From NCBI GenBank assembly GCA_947624315.1, contig CANQJU010000002.1, forward strand, positions 1-31,669: 31,669 bases of DNA. Reading direction: 5' to 3'. Below the pieces are notes generated by a model. The model saw nothing but the letters and a program-made list of their open reading frames with translations. It was not told the DNA's origin and searched no databases. Origin of the DNA: an uncultured Bacilli bacterium (GTDB lineage Bacteria; Bacillota_I; Bacilli_A; ML615J-28; CAG-698). A program made the position numbers and the translations under genes. Shown piece by piece: positions 15,581 to 24,005 of this stretch (its first letter is position 1; each line of letters starts with the position of its first letter).

Positions 15581-18544
15581 TTATTTAATTTCAACATCAT
15601 CGCCAAATAAATTCTTAATGTTTTCAAGCATCTCTTCTTCTGGAGTTAGATCTTTTCCATCATCGCTCATAGCATCAAGAGCGGGTTCATTAATTGGTTG
15701 AAGATGTATTTCTTTTGAACCAATATTATATTGGTTAGCATATTCTTTTCTCTTATCTAACCATATACCTTCTGGTAAAGCCATATAGTTATATAAATCG
15801 CCTAGTAAATCATAAAGCAATTTCAATGATTCGCGTTTAAATCTCTTGCGCATTACTTGATTGCAAATACTTGCTGTTGAATATACTAAAATAAACTCGC
15901 GATTACCAACTGCAGCAATTGCTCCATCAGCTAATAATTGCGCAATATTTTTCTTATCATCTGGTGCCATTTCTGGAAGTCTACTCCAAAGATTAGTCAA
16001 ACGATTTTTATCATTTCTACATTCAGGAGTACGGGCATCATTTAAAATTCTTTCAATAACGCTGACATCATAACTAGCATATTCATCAACCTCTACAGCT
16101 TGAGCTAATAATGATTCTTTTTGAACTCTTCTTGCCTCTTCTTCCATTTTTTGTTTTTCTTCTTCACTAGGTTCTTGAGGAGCTGGCGCTACAGGTTCAG
16201 CATTAGATAATTTCTTATGCAACTGTTCACGTTCACCACTAAATAATTGTGATTTAGGAGTCACAATTTGATCCTCACCATTGACTCTAATAACAAGTTG
16301 AGAATGAGGGCGAGTATCAGCTGATAATTGACTAAGACTATTATTTAAAGCTCTTTCGGCTGGAGAATCACTTTCATATTTGTGAGTTCCATATAAATCA
16401 ACAGTGCTTTCTTCTTTATCTCTTTGCAAATACATATCTTTCATGCTCTTATTTAAAGCATCTTTAGCATTTTGACCTGGGCGTTTAGGTGCAATAATTT
16501 CTTCTTGAGGAAGTTCTTCGTCAACCTCTTCAGTTTCATTATTTTTAACTTTTTCTTGTTCATTCTCATGCTCAATTGGAACAGCCATCACTGTCTTTTC
16601 AAATTGAATTGGGCTTTCCTCAACAATCTCTTCAACTTCTTCACGCTCAATACTTTCAACAATTTGTTCTTTTCTTTGGCGCTTTATATCTTCTCTTTCT
16701 AAGCCTTCAAAATCAACACGTTCTTTGATAGGACGTTTTTCTAAATCAGCAATAGTAGTAACATCATCACCAAATAAACATGTTTGATTTTCATTGTTAT
16801 TGCGAGATTTCTTACCAATTGTTGGTTGATTAATTAAAGTACCAGAAATAATCTTATATACTTTATCTTCTAAATATTCAATTCTAGCATTAAGATTTGT
16901 TTCATCGACTTGATTATTGCTTCTATTATTTTGATGAATTTTCTCTTCAACAAAATCCTCAATTTGTTTATAATCAACATTACCATTTAAATTAGCATCT
17001 AATAATCTATCAGTAATAATGTCATTTAATTTATCTTCACTATAACTCTTTTCTTCTTTAAGTTGATTAATAGCATTTTCTAAATTATTGACGCGATTAA
17101 TAAGATCTTCATCAATTATAGGAGCACTATTTTCTTGGATATTTTGTAAAGCATTATAATTAGCTTTAATCAAAGATAAATCTTCTTTAATCTTATCAAT
17201 ATCTTTTTCAAAATTATTAGAATTATTACTAGGAGCGCTACCATTATTTTCCAAATCATTAACTCTTTGAATAACTTTAGGCAACTCTAATTTACCTAAT
17301 TCAGTAATAACACGATTAACTTTTTCATCAACAAGTTTAAGTTGATTATTATCAACATTATTGTTGTTATTGCTTGCTTCAACCTTAACTAATCCTTTAG
17401 CATCAATCTCATCAATCTTTTCTTGTAAAGCTTTAACTTTATTTAATAAATCTAAGTCATTATCGCTAACATTAATCATCTTAATAATAGCAATCTCTAA
17501 GAAAATATGAGAGGTTGTTGAAAGGCGTAATTTACCTTGAGTATCGCTTAAAACATCAACATAATAGAACAACTTTCTTTCATCAATATTTTCAGCTAAT
17601 TCTTTAAAAGCAGGTTTAGCAAAAATATATTTACGATATTCACTTGTATTAACATTTTTATATAATAAAACATCGCGATAGAATTGTAACATTGTTGTTA
17701 TAATTTTATTGACTTCTTTTCCCATATTTAATAAATCATTAACAATTTCTAAAGCCTTAGATATATCTTTGTTTTGGAAACATGTTGCAAGTTCAATAGT
17801 CTTATCATAACTTAAGTTACCAGTAACACTATTAACATCTTCAACAGTAACTTCATCATCACTTAAAGATATAGCTTGATCTAAAAAACTATGAGCGTCT
17901 CTTAGGCCACCTTCAGCACTTTCAGCAATCGAAATAACAGCCTCTTCAGTGATTTTGATATTTTCATTATCACAAATCTTTTTAATTGATGCGGCAATTT
18001 CATCAACTGTTAAGCTCTTAAAATCATATCTTTGGCAACGAGAAAGAATTGTTGGTAAAACCTTTTGAGGCTCTGTAGTTGCTAAAATAAAAATTACATG
18101 TTTAGGAGGCTCTTCTAAAGTCTTTAGCAAGGCATTAAAGGCACTTGTTGTAAGCATATGAACCTCATCGATAATATAGATTTTATATTTAGCTCCGCTA
18201 GGTAAAAACTTAACACGTTCTCTTATTTCTCTTATCTCATCAACACCATTATTACTTGCAGCATCGATTTCAATAACATCAGGGCTACTACCCTCCATAA
18301 TCTCTTTACATGATGTGCACTCGTTACAAGGTTCACTACCTTCTCTATGAGAACAATTTAAGGCTTTGGCTAAAATACGTGCAATTGTAGTTTTACCTGT
18401 ACCACGAGGGCCACTAAAAAGATATGCATGAGTAATACGATCATTAGCTAAAGCATTTTTTAATGTTTTAACAATTGTTTCTTGCCCAATAACATCTTCA
18501 AATTTTTGTGGACGATATGTACGGTATAAGGCTTTGTATGCCAT
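15581..18544 (-). CDS. dnaX: DNA polymerase III gamma/tau subunit, unusually long
   Basis: Clamp-loader ATPase of the replisome. The N-terminal AAA+ module is standard: Walker A GPRGTGKT (45-52), zinc module Cys64, Cys73, Cys76 and Cys79, Walker B YIIDEVH (123-129) and the SRC motif near 168-170. At 987 aa it is far longer than usual (about 560 in Bacillus). The extra length is a low-complexity linker from about residue 365 to 800, rich in Asn, Glu and Lys with predicted coiled-coil stretches and short acidic clusters, before a conserved-looking C-terminal domain (about 800-987). One continuous frame; I saw no evidence for a separate gamma product. First gene of dnaX-ybaB-recR; GGAG precedes the ATG. 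Confidence 0.96.
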   Translation of the reverse strand: MAYKALYRTYRPQKFEDVIGQETIVKTLKNALANDRITHAYLFSGPRGTGKTTIARILAKALNCSHREGSEPCNECTSCKEIMEGSSPDVIEIDAASNNGVDEIREIRERVKFLPSGAKYKIYIIDEVHMLTTSAFNALLKTLEEPPKHVIFILATTEPQKVLPTILSRCQRYDFKSLTVDEIAASIKKICDNENIKITEEAVISIAESAEGGLRDAHSFLDQAISLSDDEVTVEDVNSVTGNLSYDKTIELATCFQNKDISKALEIVNDLLNMGKEVNKIITTMLQFYRDVLLYKNVNTSEYRKYIFAKPAFKELAENIDERKLFYYVDVLSDTQGKLRLSTTSHIFLEIAIIKMINVSDNDLDLLNKVKALQEKIDEIDAKGLVKVEASNNNNNVDNNQLKLVDEKVNRVITELGKLELPKVIQRVNDLENNGSAPSNNSNNFEKDIDKIKEDLSLIKANYNALQNIQENSAPIIDEDLINRVNNLENAINQLKEEKSYSEDKLNDIITDRLLDANLNGNVDYKQIEDFVEEKIHQNNRSNNQVDETNLNARIEYLEDKVYKIISGTLINQPTIGKKSRNNNENQTCLFGDDVTTIADLEKRPIKERVDFEGLEREDIKRQRKEQIVESIEREEVEEIVEESPIQFEKTVMAVPIEHENEQEKVKNNETEEVDEELPQEEIIAPKRPGQNAKDALNKSMKDMYLQRDKEESTVDLYGTHKYESDSPAERALNNSLSQLSADTRPHSQLVIRVNGEDQIVTPKSQLFSGEREQLHKKLSNAEPVAPAPQEPSEEEKQKMEEEARRVQKESLLAQAVEVDEYASYDVSVIERILNDARTPECRNDKNRLTNLWSRLPEMAPDDKKNIAQLLADGAIAAVGNREFILVYSTASICNQVMRKRFKRESLKLLYDLLGDLYNYMALPEGIWLDKRKEYANQYNIGSKEIHLQPINEPALDAMSDDGKDLTPEEEMLENIKNLFGDDVEIK

Positions 18545-18566
18545 ATCATCATCTCCTATCTCATTA

Positions 18567-18572
18567 ATTATA
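18567..18572 (-). promoter_or_regulatory. Extended -10 element before dnaX
   Basis: Minus-strand TGATATAAT places a perfect TATAAT at 18567-18572 with an upstream TGA, about 22 bp before the dnaX ATG. No good -35 hexamer is at the usual distance. A second TGATATAAT lies about 70 bp further upstream, so either could serve. Confidence 0.45.
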
Positions 18573-18749
18573 TCACGTTTTTATTGCTTTTAATAGTAGA
18601 TTTTTCTTTTTTCAAATATTATCACTTAACTCTCTATTATTATATCAAAAATAACTTTATTTGAAAATAAAAATTTTATTTCATTTTTTATTCCCTTCTT
18701 TTTTAAAATTTTTAAGTTTTAAATTTATTAATTAATCATATATTTAATT

Positions 18750-19703
18750 ATGAAAAATTATTTTATTTTTTTAATAGGTGGCTTAAGTCTTTTTCTTATT
18801 GGCCTGAACTCCATGTGAGAATCATTATTTATTTTTAATATTAATAGTTTGAAAAAAACAATAAAGAAGTTAACTAATCATAAAATATCATCATTTTTGA
18901 TAGGAATTATTTTTACAGCTTTAATTCAATCTTCATCAGGAGTAACCGCAATAACCATTGCTTTTTTAAGCAGTGGTTTGCTTTCATTTGAAGCAAGTGT
19001 TTTAATAATATTAGGAAGCAATATCGGTACATGCATTACTCCTTTTATCTTTACATTTAATATTGATAAATATGCCCTTTTAATAATTGTCTTAGGATAT
19101 ATATTATCATTAATTAATAAGCATAAAATAAAAATATTAGGAAATATTATTATTGGATTGGGTTTAATATTTTTAGGTTTAGGCTTTTTAGATTATGGTC
19201 TAAATTACTTATCACAAAATATTTTATTCACCAATATTTTAAAAAACACTAAATCTCCTTTTTTATCAATAATCATATCGAGTTTTGTGGCAACAATTTT
19301 ACAATCAAGTAGCGCTACAATTGCTATTACTCAAAGCCTATATAACAATCAAATAATTAGCATATATAGTGCTTTAGGATTTATGTTAGGGGCTAATATT
19401 GGTACGTGTCTGGCAAGCTACATTTTAGCAATTTCATCAAGCAATGAAGCCAAATTATCTATTAAAGTTAACATAATTTTTAATATTGTTGGAGCATTAG
19501 CTTTCTTTATCTTTTTAAAACCTTTTGCTAAATTATTACTTTTTTTAGAAAATCATTATCAACTTACTAAAAGTATAACTATAGCTTACAGCCACTTAAT
19601 ATTTAATATCGCATCAACACTTATTGTTTTTATCTTTTTCAAACAATTTCTATATGTTTGTACAAAAAGGCTTTTTCAAGTTGACACTAATACTAAAAAG
19701 TAG
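18750..19703 (+). pseudogene. Na/Pi-cotransporter family protein interrupted by an in-frame TGA
   Basis: From ATG 18750 the frame encodes MKNYFIFLIGGLSLFLIGLNSM, the expected first membrane helix of the NptA/YjbB Na/Pi-cotransporter family. TGA at 18816-18818 then interrupts it, and the same frame runs on to 19703. The part open from TTG 18849 (284 aa) has the two QSSS repeats (TALIQSSSG and ATILQSSSA), each followed by the GSNIGTC / GANIGTC motif, and about eight membrane segments. Full length would be 317 codons, normal for the short form without a PhoU domain. Relatives usually have Ser at the TGA position (MSEGL), so one TCA-to-TGA change explains it. No ribosome site precedes either start, so a recent pseudogene is likeliest. 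Confidence 0.75.
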
Positions 19704-19709
19704 TAAAAT
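19681..19709 (+). promoter_or_regulatory. asnS promoter
   Basis: Consensus TTGACA (19681-19686), 17-bp spacer, TAAAAT (19704-19709). The -35 box lies in the last codons of the Na/Pi-transporter frame, and transcription should start near 19716, just before the T-box leader. Confidence 0.75.
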
Positions 19710-19727
19710 ATTATTAATCTAAATAAA

Positions 19728-19956
19728 ACGATGAAAAGAAAAGTAATTATTTTCCCTCGATAAAGTGACATAAGAATAGTGAGAACTTATGATGATAAAA
19801 TAATGAAAGAACACTTGGAGTTGTTGGAAGAAATGAGTAGAACCAACCGTTTAGCTCACGTTATCGAGCCAATTGAGGTGCATCTAATTATTAGGTGAAC
19901 TAAGGTGGTACCGCGAATTTTCGTCCTTAGAAGTTTATCTTTTAAGGACTTTTTTT
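19728..19956 (+). promoter_or_regulatory. T-box riboswitch (Asn) controlling asnS
   Basis: Leader RNA that senses uncharged tRNA-Asn. Stem I carries the AAGTA motif (19741-19745) and an ATTATTTT/AAAATAAT pairing (19746-19753 with 19797-19804). The specifier AAC at 19810-19812 is followed by the usual A and a GGAG segment. The conserved AGTAGAACCAACCG follows. The T-box bulge TGGTACC (19906-19912) sits in an antiterminator formed by CTAAGG (19900-19905) and CCTTAG (19925-19930). The latter overlaps the competing terminator stem, GTCCTTA (19923-19929) with TAAGGAC (19943-19949) plus seven T residues. The AAC specifier matches the downstream AsnRS gene. Confidence 0.93.
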
Positions 19957-19969
19957 AATGGAGGTAAAT

Positions 19970-21358
19970 ATGAAAAGAACAAAAGTCAAAGAATTATTTA
20001 TGCAAAAAGAAAAATTTAGCGAATGTGAAACAACAATTTGTGGATGGGTTAGAAGCAATCGTTCTCAAGCTCAATTTGGTTTTTTAAATGTCAATGATGG
20101 TTCCTTCTTTGAATCTATTCAAGTAGTTTACGATGACAAAATGGAAAACTTCAATGATATTTCTAAATTTAGAGTTGGTATGAGCGTGTTAGTTAAAGGA
20201 ATTGTTAAATTAACTCCTAATGCTAAGCAACCTCTAGAAATACATGCAACATATGTAGAAATGTTAGGTGATTGTCCAGAAAATTATCCAATCCAACCTA
20301 AACGTCATACGCGTGAATTTTTAAGGGAAGTTGCTCATTTAAGACCAAGAACAAACTTGTTTTCTGCCGTATTTAGAATAAGAAGCGTTGCAGCTCAAGC
20401 TATTCATACATATTTCCAAGATAGAGGATATGTTTATGTTCATACACCTTTGATTACATGTGCTGACTGTGAAGGTAGTGATCAAATGTTTAAAATTACT
20501 ACACTAAATATGAATAAACTTCCTCTAGAAAAAGATGGAAAAGTTGATTATTCTAAAGACTTGTTTGGTAAACAAGCATTTATCACAGGATCTGGTCAAT
20601 TGCAAGGTGAAACATTTGCCATGGCTTTTGGTGATATTTATACTTTTGGGCCAACCTTTAGAACAGAAAACTCAAACACCAAAACTCATGCCAATGAATT
20701 CTGGATGATTGAACCAGAAATGGCCTTTTGTGATTTGGAAGGATTAATGGATATTGAAGAAGAAATGTTAAAATATGTTGTAAAATATGTTATGGATAAA
20801 TGTCCAGAAGAAATTGATTTTTGTGATAAGTTTGTAGAAAACGGATTAAAAAATAAATTAACTTCATTATTGAATAGTGCCTTCGTTCGTATTTGCCATC
20901 ACGACGTTATTGACATTCTAAAGAAAGCAAACGTCAAATGGGAATTCCTTCCTGATTATAATGAAGATATTGCTAAAGAGCACGAAAAATATATTACTGA
21001 TTACTTCAATGGACCTGTTTTCATAACTAACTGGCCTAAAGATATTAAAGCTTATTATATGAAACTTAATGATGATAACAAAACTGTAGCTGCTGTTGAC
21101 CTTGTTGTGCCACAAGCAGGAGAATTAATGGGAGGATCTCAAAGGGAAGAAAACCTTGAGAAACTAATCAAACGTATGGATGAAATGCATGTTGATAAAG
21201 AGGGAATAGATTGGTATTTAGATACTAGACGATATGGTGGATGTGTTCACTCTGGATTTGGAATGGGCTTTGAAAGACTTATCATGTATCTAACAGGAAT
21301 TGAAAACATTAGAGATGTTATTCCATTCCCTCGTACCCCTAAAAATTGTGAATTTTAA
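19970..21358 (+). CDS. asnS: Asparaginyl-tRNA synthetase
   Basis: Charges tRNA-Asn with asparagine. 462 aa, class IIb. The N-terminal OB-fold anticodon domain (TTICGWVRSNRSQAQFGF) is followed by the catalytic core with motif 2 (FGPTFRTENSN) and motif 3 (GFGMGFERLIMYLTG). AsnRS rather than AspRS is indicated by the overall match and by the Asn T-box. ATG 19970 is used: GGAGG lies 5 bp before it, and the in-frame ATG at 19958 overlaps that site. Transcription is controlled by the T-box leader and ends at the hairpin at 21359. Confidence 0.97.
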   Translation: MKRTKVKELFMQKEKFSECETTICGWVRSNRSQAQFGFLNVNDGSFFESIQVVYDDKMENFNDISKFRVGMSVLVKGIVKLTPNAKQPLEIHATYVEMLGDCPENYPIQPKRHTREFLREVAHLRPRTNLFSAVFRIRSVAAQAIHTYFQDRGYVYVHTPLITCADCEGSDQMFKITTLNMNKLPLEKDGKVDYSKDLFGKQAFITGSGQLQGETFAMAFGDIYTFGPTFRTENSNTKTHANEFWMIEPEMAFCDLEGLMDIEEEMLKYVVKYVMDKCPEEIDFCDKFVENGLKNKLTSLLNSAFVRICHHDVIDILKKANVKWEFLPDYNEDIAKEHEKYITDYFNGPVFITNWPKDIKAYYMKLNDDNKTVAAVDLVVPQAGELMGGSQREENLEKLIKRMDEMHVDKEGIDWYLDTRRYGGCVHSGFGMGFERLIMYLTGIENIRDVIPFPRTPKNCEF

Positions 21359-21387
21359 AAAGGAAGACTTCAAATCTTCCTTTTTTT
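21359..21387. terminator. Bidirectional terminator between asnS and the ttcA-like gene
   Basis: AAAGGAAGA (21359-21367) pairs with TCTTCCTTT (21375-21383), with T-runs on both sides. It starts at the asnS stop and overlaps the stop of the convergent leftward gene, so it can serve both. Confidence 0.85.
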
Positions 21388-22195
21388 ATTCATCATAGTC
21401 ATCTAAAAAACTATGCATTTTATCTTTATGATACCATCCCATCACACAATTCAAATTAACATTTTCGCCACTTGCATAAATGCTTTTGTCAACATCTTTG
21501 TATTCTTTTTTTAAATTAGCAATTAATTCTTTTATTTCTTTTCTTTTAGAAGGAAGTTCGCCACTTGCCACTGAACAACCACAATTCATCGCTTGTATTT
21601 CACAATAATTAATATAGTTCTTAATCTCTTTTTCTTCAACATACACCATTGGCCTAATTAATTCCATTCCCGGATGATTAGTTGATTTTAATTTCGGAAC
21701 CATTGTTTTAAATGTCCCACCATATAAAACATTCAAAAGAGTTGTTTCAATTACATCATTAAAGTGATGTCCTAAAGCAATTTTATTGCATCCCACTTCT
21801 TTAGCAAAATCATAAAGAAAACCTCTACGCATTTTAGCACATAAATAACATGGTTGATCTTTACCTAATAATTGTGAAACTTTAAAAATATTTGATTCTT
21901 TAATAATAATAGGAATATTCATTTTTTGAGCATTTTCTTTTAGTCTTGTTAAATTTGCTTCATTAAAACCGGGATTCATAACTAAAAATTTAACATCAAA
22001 ATTAATCTTCCCATGTTTCTTTAATTCTTGAAACAATTTAGCTAAAACAAAACTATCTTTTCCTCCCGACATGCAAACAGCAATTTTATCATTTTCTTGT
22101 ATTAAATTATAGTCATTAATAGCTTTGCAAAAAGGAGCAAATATTTTCCCACGATATCTTTTAATCAATGCTCTTTCCATTTCTAAATAGTTCAT
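21386..22195 (-). CDS. TtcA/TilS-type PP-loop ATPase, probable tRNA 2-thiolation enzyme
   Basis: 269-aa PP-loop ATPase with SGGKDS (43-48), which adenylates the base to be modified. CYLCAKMRRG provides Cys116 and Cys119, and a later Cys pair (Cys205, Cys207 in NCGCSVASG) matches the third ligand of the 4Fe-4S cluster in TtcA, which makes 2-thiocytidine in tRNA. GHHFNDVIET is the family's second motif. The match is to the TtcA superfamily; a different modified base is possible in Firmicutes. ATG 22195 is preceded by AGGTGA at 5 bp; GTG 22204 overlaps that site. No convincing promoter lies in the 40-bp gap to the upstream gene, so it is probably read through from there. Confidence 0.85.
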   Translation of the reverse strand: MNYLEMERALIKRYRGKIFAPFCKAINDYNLIQENDKIAVCMSGGKDSFVLAKLFQELKKHGKINFDVKFLVMNPGFNEANLTRLKENAQKMNIPIIIKESNIFKVSQLLGKDQPCYLCAKMRRGFLYDFAKEVGCNKIALGHHFNDVIETTLLNVLYGGTFKTMVPKLKSTNHPGMELIRPMVYVEEKEIKNYINYCEIQAMNCGCSVASGELPSKRKEIKELIANLKKEYKDVDKSIYASGENVNLNCVMGWYHKDKMHSFLDDYDE

Positions 22196-22204
22196 AAAAA
22201 TCAC

Positions 22205-22237
22205 CTATAATTAAAAAGAGAGATTGCATATGCAATC
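22205..22237 (-). terminator. Palindromic hairpin overlapping a stop codon, possible partial terminator
   Basis: GATTGCAT (22222-22229) and ATGCAATC (22230-22237) form a perfect 16-bp palindrome, followed on the minus strand by TCTCTTTTTAATT. It begins inside the TGA stop of the bitopic protein gene (22236-22238). The T-tract is weak, which would allow read-through to the ttcA-like gene. Confidence 0.5.
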
Positions 22238-23222
22238 ATCTTTTTTTCTTTTTCTTTGCAGCTTTTTCAGTTTCTTCTTTTTCTTCAGCAAAGAAGATAA
22301 AGCAGAAACTCATAGTAACTAAACCAACTAAAGCAAATCCAATTAAAGCTTGCCACCAAATGTATTTTGTGAAAATCCATTTGTTTAATCCGGCAGCAAC
22401 TAGCTTTTTCTTTAAGTTGTCATTTTCACCAATTGCAACATTAAAGCCTTTTTCATAATCTTCTTCATTTAGATTTGCAGCTTTATATTCGAAATCTTCA
22501 ATATAATCTTCTAAAAGAATATGATCAGCTTCCAAATTGTTTGTATCTCCACCTGATGTAATCTTTAAAAATGCTTTAATTTTAATATTAACATCTGAAG
22601 AAAACTTTGCTGGAAATTGTCTTTCACGGAAAATTGTATCTTGAACAAAGTTCTTTGTTTCACTCTTTTCATTAGCATATTCAGGAATAGAATCATAGTC
22701 AGGAATATTATCATTTCCTTGAGCTAATGTATATATTAAAGAATCACGATTATTTGTAGGAACAAATTCAATTGTAAAATAAGGCATTCCCGCATCTTCA
22801 ATAATCTTAGGATCATCTAAATGAAAATATTCTTTAATCTTTGTATAATTTGCATTATAAACATACACTTCAAATCTTGTATTTAAAACTTTTTCAACAT
22901 CAGCTGATGGTTTATAAGGTTCTAAGTGACGATAAATAGCAATAGTAAATAATCTAGTACCTTCTTCATCAGTAACGTCTTTTTTATATAAAGGATCTGA
23001 AGAATATAAATAGTTTTCAAGTTTCATATAATTATTTATACGATCTTGTGAAGTTGTTATTCCATCATTTAAATGTAATAAAAATTCACCTTGAATTTGA
23101 CTTGCTAAAATATTATTAGGATTGAATGGATTATATCTAACATTATATCCATATGCGCCAACAGCAACAGCTGCAACAATTGGCAATAAAATAGAAATTA
23201 TTAAAACAATAATTTTTTTCAT
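22236..23222 (-). CDS. Unrecognised bitopic membrane protein with large extracytoplasmic domain
   Basis: 328 aa that I cannot assign to a family. A hydrophobic segment at about 4-24 (signal anchor) and a second at about 290-312 (WWQALIGFALVGLVTMSFCF) enclose about 265 polar residues, probably outside the membrane. The C-terminal tail is cytoplasmic, very charged and ends in KKKKKR. The outer domain has FEVYVYNANY and YFTIEFVPTN segments, suggesting beta-rich structure, and few Cys. It has its own promoter (23251-23279) and a clear AAAGGAG site. The stop is TGA. The only neighbour on the same transcript is the ttcA-like gene, which gives no functional hint. Confidence 0.85.
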   Translation of the reverse strand: MKKIIVLIISILLPIVAAVAVGAYGYNVRYNPFNPNNILASQIQGEFLLHLNDGITTSQDRINNYMKLENYLYSSDPLYKKDVTDEEGTRLFTIAIYRHLEPYKPSADVEKVLNTRFEVYVYNANYTKIKEYFHLDDPKIIEDAGMPYFTIEFVPTNNRDSLIYTLAQGNDNIPDYDSIPEYANEKSETKNFVQDTIFRERQFPAKFSSDVNIKIKAFLKITSGGDTNNLEADHILLEDYIEDFEYKAANLNEEDYEKGFNVAIGENDNLKKKLVAAGLNKWIFTKYIWWQALIGFALVGLVTMSFCFIFFAEEKEETEKAAKKKKKR

Positions 23223-23250
23223 AATTGTCTCCTTTTTTTGATTCCAAATT

Positions 23251-23279
23251 ATAATACCATATTATTTATTTTTTTTCAA
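23251..23279 (-). promoter_or_regulatory. Promoter of the bitopic membrane protein gene
   Basis: Minus-strand TTGAAA (23274-23279), 17-bp spacer ending in TGG, then TATTAT (23251-23256), immediately behind the stop of the upstream gene. Confidence 0.7.
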
Positions 23280-23282
23280 GTA

Positions 23283-23861
23283 TTAATTGATTTCCACCAT
23301 GTCATTCTCTTCCTTTTTGACTGATAAGAGCAAGAAAAACCAAAGAATGATATAGAAAAGTGCAAACCTTGCATATCTTATTATTGAGACATATACTGAT
23401 GTGGTTCCATTATCAGTAAGAACACTTAAAATAATATTAACAATTAATAAACTAAAGCATACTATTAAACTTATCCAATAAAATAATTTAGACATTTGTT
23501 TATCTTTTATGCTTAAGCAATAATTTGTAATAATAATAACAGGCATTATTATAAATATGATTTGTTGTATAAAGGGTGTTATAAAGTTATTCAATTCGTT
23601 TTGATGAGTTATTAATGTTATTATACTAAAAACACATGATAAAACATCAGCACCTAAAATTATAATTGCTAATATTTTTGACCATTTCTTTTCTTTAATA
23701 AACATTAATGCAAACAATGGTATAAATACTACCACAAAACGAACAATATTAAAAATAACAATTCCAGTAGATATATTTTGATAGATATTAATAGTATCTA
23801 TAATAGATAAGATAAAATATATTATACATAATACTAACAAACAAATATGGCTTTTTTTCAT
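23283..23861 (-). CDS. Unrecognised six-helix membrane protein
   Basis: 192 aa, almost entirely hydrophobic, with six membrane segments at about 5-25, 33-54, 63-84, 94-117, 128-149 and 157-180. It has short loops and a Lys/Glu-rich C-terminus (VKKEENDMVEIN). No catalytic or transport motif is visible. It has its own promoter (23881-23909) and an AAAGGAG site 6 bp before the ATG. The gene downstream also has its own promoter, so this one may be monocistronic. Probably lineage-specific. Confidence 0.8.
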   Translation of the reverse strand: MKKSHICLLVLCIIYFILSIIDTINIYQNISTGIVIFNIVRFVVVFIPLFALMFIKEKKWSKILAIIILGADVLSCVFSIITLITHQNELNNFITPFIQQIIFIIMPVIIITNYCLSIKDKQMSKLFYWISLIVCFSLLIVNIILSVLTDNGTTSVYVSIIRYARFALFYIILWFFLLLSVKKEENDMVEIN

Positions 23862-23880
23862 AATTTTCTCCTTTTTTTAA

Positions 23881-23909
23881 ATATTATCACAAATTACTCA
23901 TATTTTCAA
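23881..23909 (-). promoter_or_regulatory. Promoter of the six-helix membrane protein gene
   Basis: Minus-strand TTGAAA (23904-23909), 17-bp spacer ending in TGA, TAATAT (23881-23886). Confidence 0.65.
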
Positions 23910-23954
23910 TCTATATATTTAATAACATATTTAATAAAATTTTTTTGAAAAGTC

Positions 23955-23983
23955 TTGAATTTTTTTGAATTATATAATATAAT
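23955..23983 (+). promoter_or_regulatory. Promoter of the unknown-nfeD-SPFH operon
   Basis: TTGAAT (23955-23960), 17-bp spacer, TATAAT (23978-23983). It lies inside an apparent N-terminal extension of the first gene, which shows that the extension is not translated. Confidence 0.75.
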
Positions 23984-24005
23984 ATTAGTGAAAGGAGAAA
24001 AAATA

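Noticed and set aside
15581..18544. Programmed frameshift in dnaX giving a separate gamma subunit
   Set aside because: I found no convincing slippery heptamer with a Shine-Dalgarno-like enhancer and hairpin at the expected place; the extra length is in one open frame.
18573..18749. 4.5S RNA or tRNA gene upstream of dnaX, as in Bacillus
   Set aside because: The interval is only A/T-rich sequence without a tRNA-like cloverleaf or the conserved SRP RNA tetraloop region.
18816..18818. Genetic code 4 (TGA read as Trp), suggested by the in-frame TGA and the Mollicutes-like gene content
   Set aside because: ispE and the bitopic protein both end sensibly at TGA, followed respectively by the glmU start and a hairpin, and all conserved Trp residues use TGG.
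19958..19969. Upstream in-frame starts for asnS, and likewise for prs, rsmA, the permease at 11120, the thioesterase, the RDD gene, the ttcA-like gene and the gene at 23955
   Set aside because: In each case the longer start overlaps the ribosome site or the promoter, and a better spaced ATG follows.
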